42,157 nt of DNA from MGBC114844 sp910585855 (GTDB taxonomy: Bacteria > Bacillota > Clostridia > Lachnospirales > Lachnospiraceae), in assembly GCA_965646165.1 (NCBI GenBank), contig CBFFYP010000035.1, forward strand, positions 1 to 42,157, in the 5' to 3' direction. The stretch's first letter is position 1. The number at the start of each line of letters is the position of its first letter. The position numbers were made by a program, and so were the translations under genes. Positions 41,977 through 42,157 of the stretch are shown in pieces. The notes below the pieces were generated by a model that was given only the letters and a program-made list of their open reading frames with translations, searched no databases and was not told the DNA's origin.

Positions 41977-42157
41977 GGACGCAAGAGGCAGTTTGCGCCT
42001 CTCGCTGTTGATTGAAGCACAGCAGAAATTATATTTTATTACAGAACAAATCTTCCGTAAAGCTTAGATACTTTTTTTCTTTTTTGTTCCGGGGTCAAGA
42101 AACAGCCAGATTCGAAAACGGTGGGCAGCCTGCAGTGACTTTGGAAAAAAGTTAGAA
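41977..42157 (+). repeat. Family A copy A7 (cut by window end) beside a collapsed inverted copy
   Basis: GGACGC (41977-41982) followed by GAGGC...GCCTC (41985-42001) is what remains of a minus-strand A6-like copy after loss of its interior. A spacer then matches, in reverse complement, the A5-A6 spacer (27336-27462). Next comes the lead TTGTTCCGGGGTCAAGAAAC and the 27-nt arm at 42107-42133, then ACTTTGGAAAAAAGTTAGAA at the window edge. The arm is the exact complement of the arm in copy A1. Confidence 0.8.

Noticed and set aside
1..42157. CRISPR array
   Set aside because: The repeats are long, dispersed and internally paired, with no short regular repeat-spacer pattern and no cas genes.

Overview
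The window looks like chromosomal DNA of an anaerobic, spore-forming, gut-type Firmicute, most likely a Lachnospiraceae member. The reasons are a complete spoIIA/sigF and spoVA sporulation block, low-GC coding sequence, AGGAGG-type ribosome binding sites, and a large pectin-degrading surface enzyme with cell-wall-binding repeats. Nearly every gene lies on the minus strand. There are no rRNA or tRNA genes, CRISPR arrays, phage structural genes or recognisable transposase genes.

Layout: 0.3-3.1 kb class A penicillin-binding protein. 3.9-10.5 kb a 2192-residue secreted rhamnogalacturonan lyase (PL11), preceded by a possible 16-codon leader peptide inside a palindrome. 11.2-11.8 kb a truncated sigma-70-like protein, the only clear plus-strand gene. 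11.9-12.6 kb YigZ/IMPACT protein. 13.1-19.3 kb the sporulation block: spoIIAA-spoIIAB-sigF, a 58-residue membrane ORF, spoVAA-AB-AC, then a structured repeat and a LytTR regulator, then spoVAD-spoVAE. 19.5-22.4 kb a zinc-ribbon/TPR protein, a 45-residue acidic ORF and folC. 22.6-29.7 kb a GH2 glycosidase, a CE4 deacetylase-like protein and a Cthe_2159-type carbohydrate-binding lipoprotein. 29.9-41.6 kb an accessory defence region: SNF2 helicase, DUF4391-like protein, two tandem type III Mod methyltransferases, a KilA-N remnant and type III Res, followed by two small genes, one of them HicB-like.

The most striking content is intergenic. Family A is an element of about 370 nt seen in seven copies or partial copies (about 1, 10.9, 12.7, 15.5, 27.0, 27.5 and 42.1 kb). 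Its copies differ in sequence while keeping the same long-range base pairing, with several compensatory double changes. Family B (about 145 nt; 3.3, 3.8 and 22.4 kb, plus a deletion remnant at 11.8 kb) shows the same behaviour in an apical hairpin. Both families end in GGACGCC/GGCGTCC, and both occur as head-to-head pairs around a spacer. I do not recognise either as a named family. I infer mobile, structured RNA or DNA-hairpin elements. Both window ends lie inside family A copies.

The second notable system is the type III restriction-modification locus. It has one Res, an SNF2 helicase and two Mod genes with similar ends and different centres. The upstream Mod is frameshifted at a G7/T8 double homopolymer, which suggests phase variation, although a sequencing error is not excluded.
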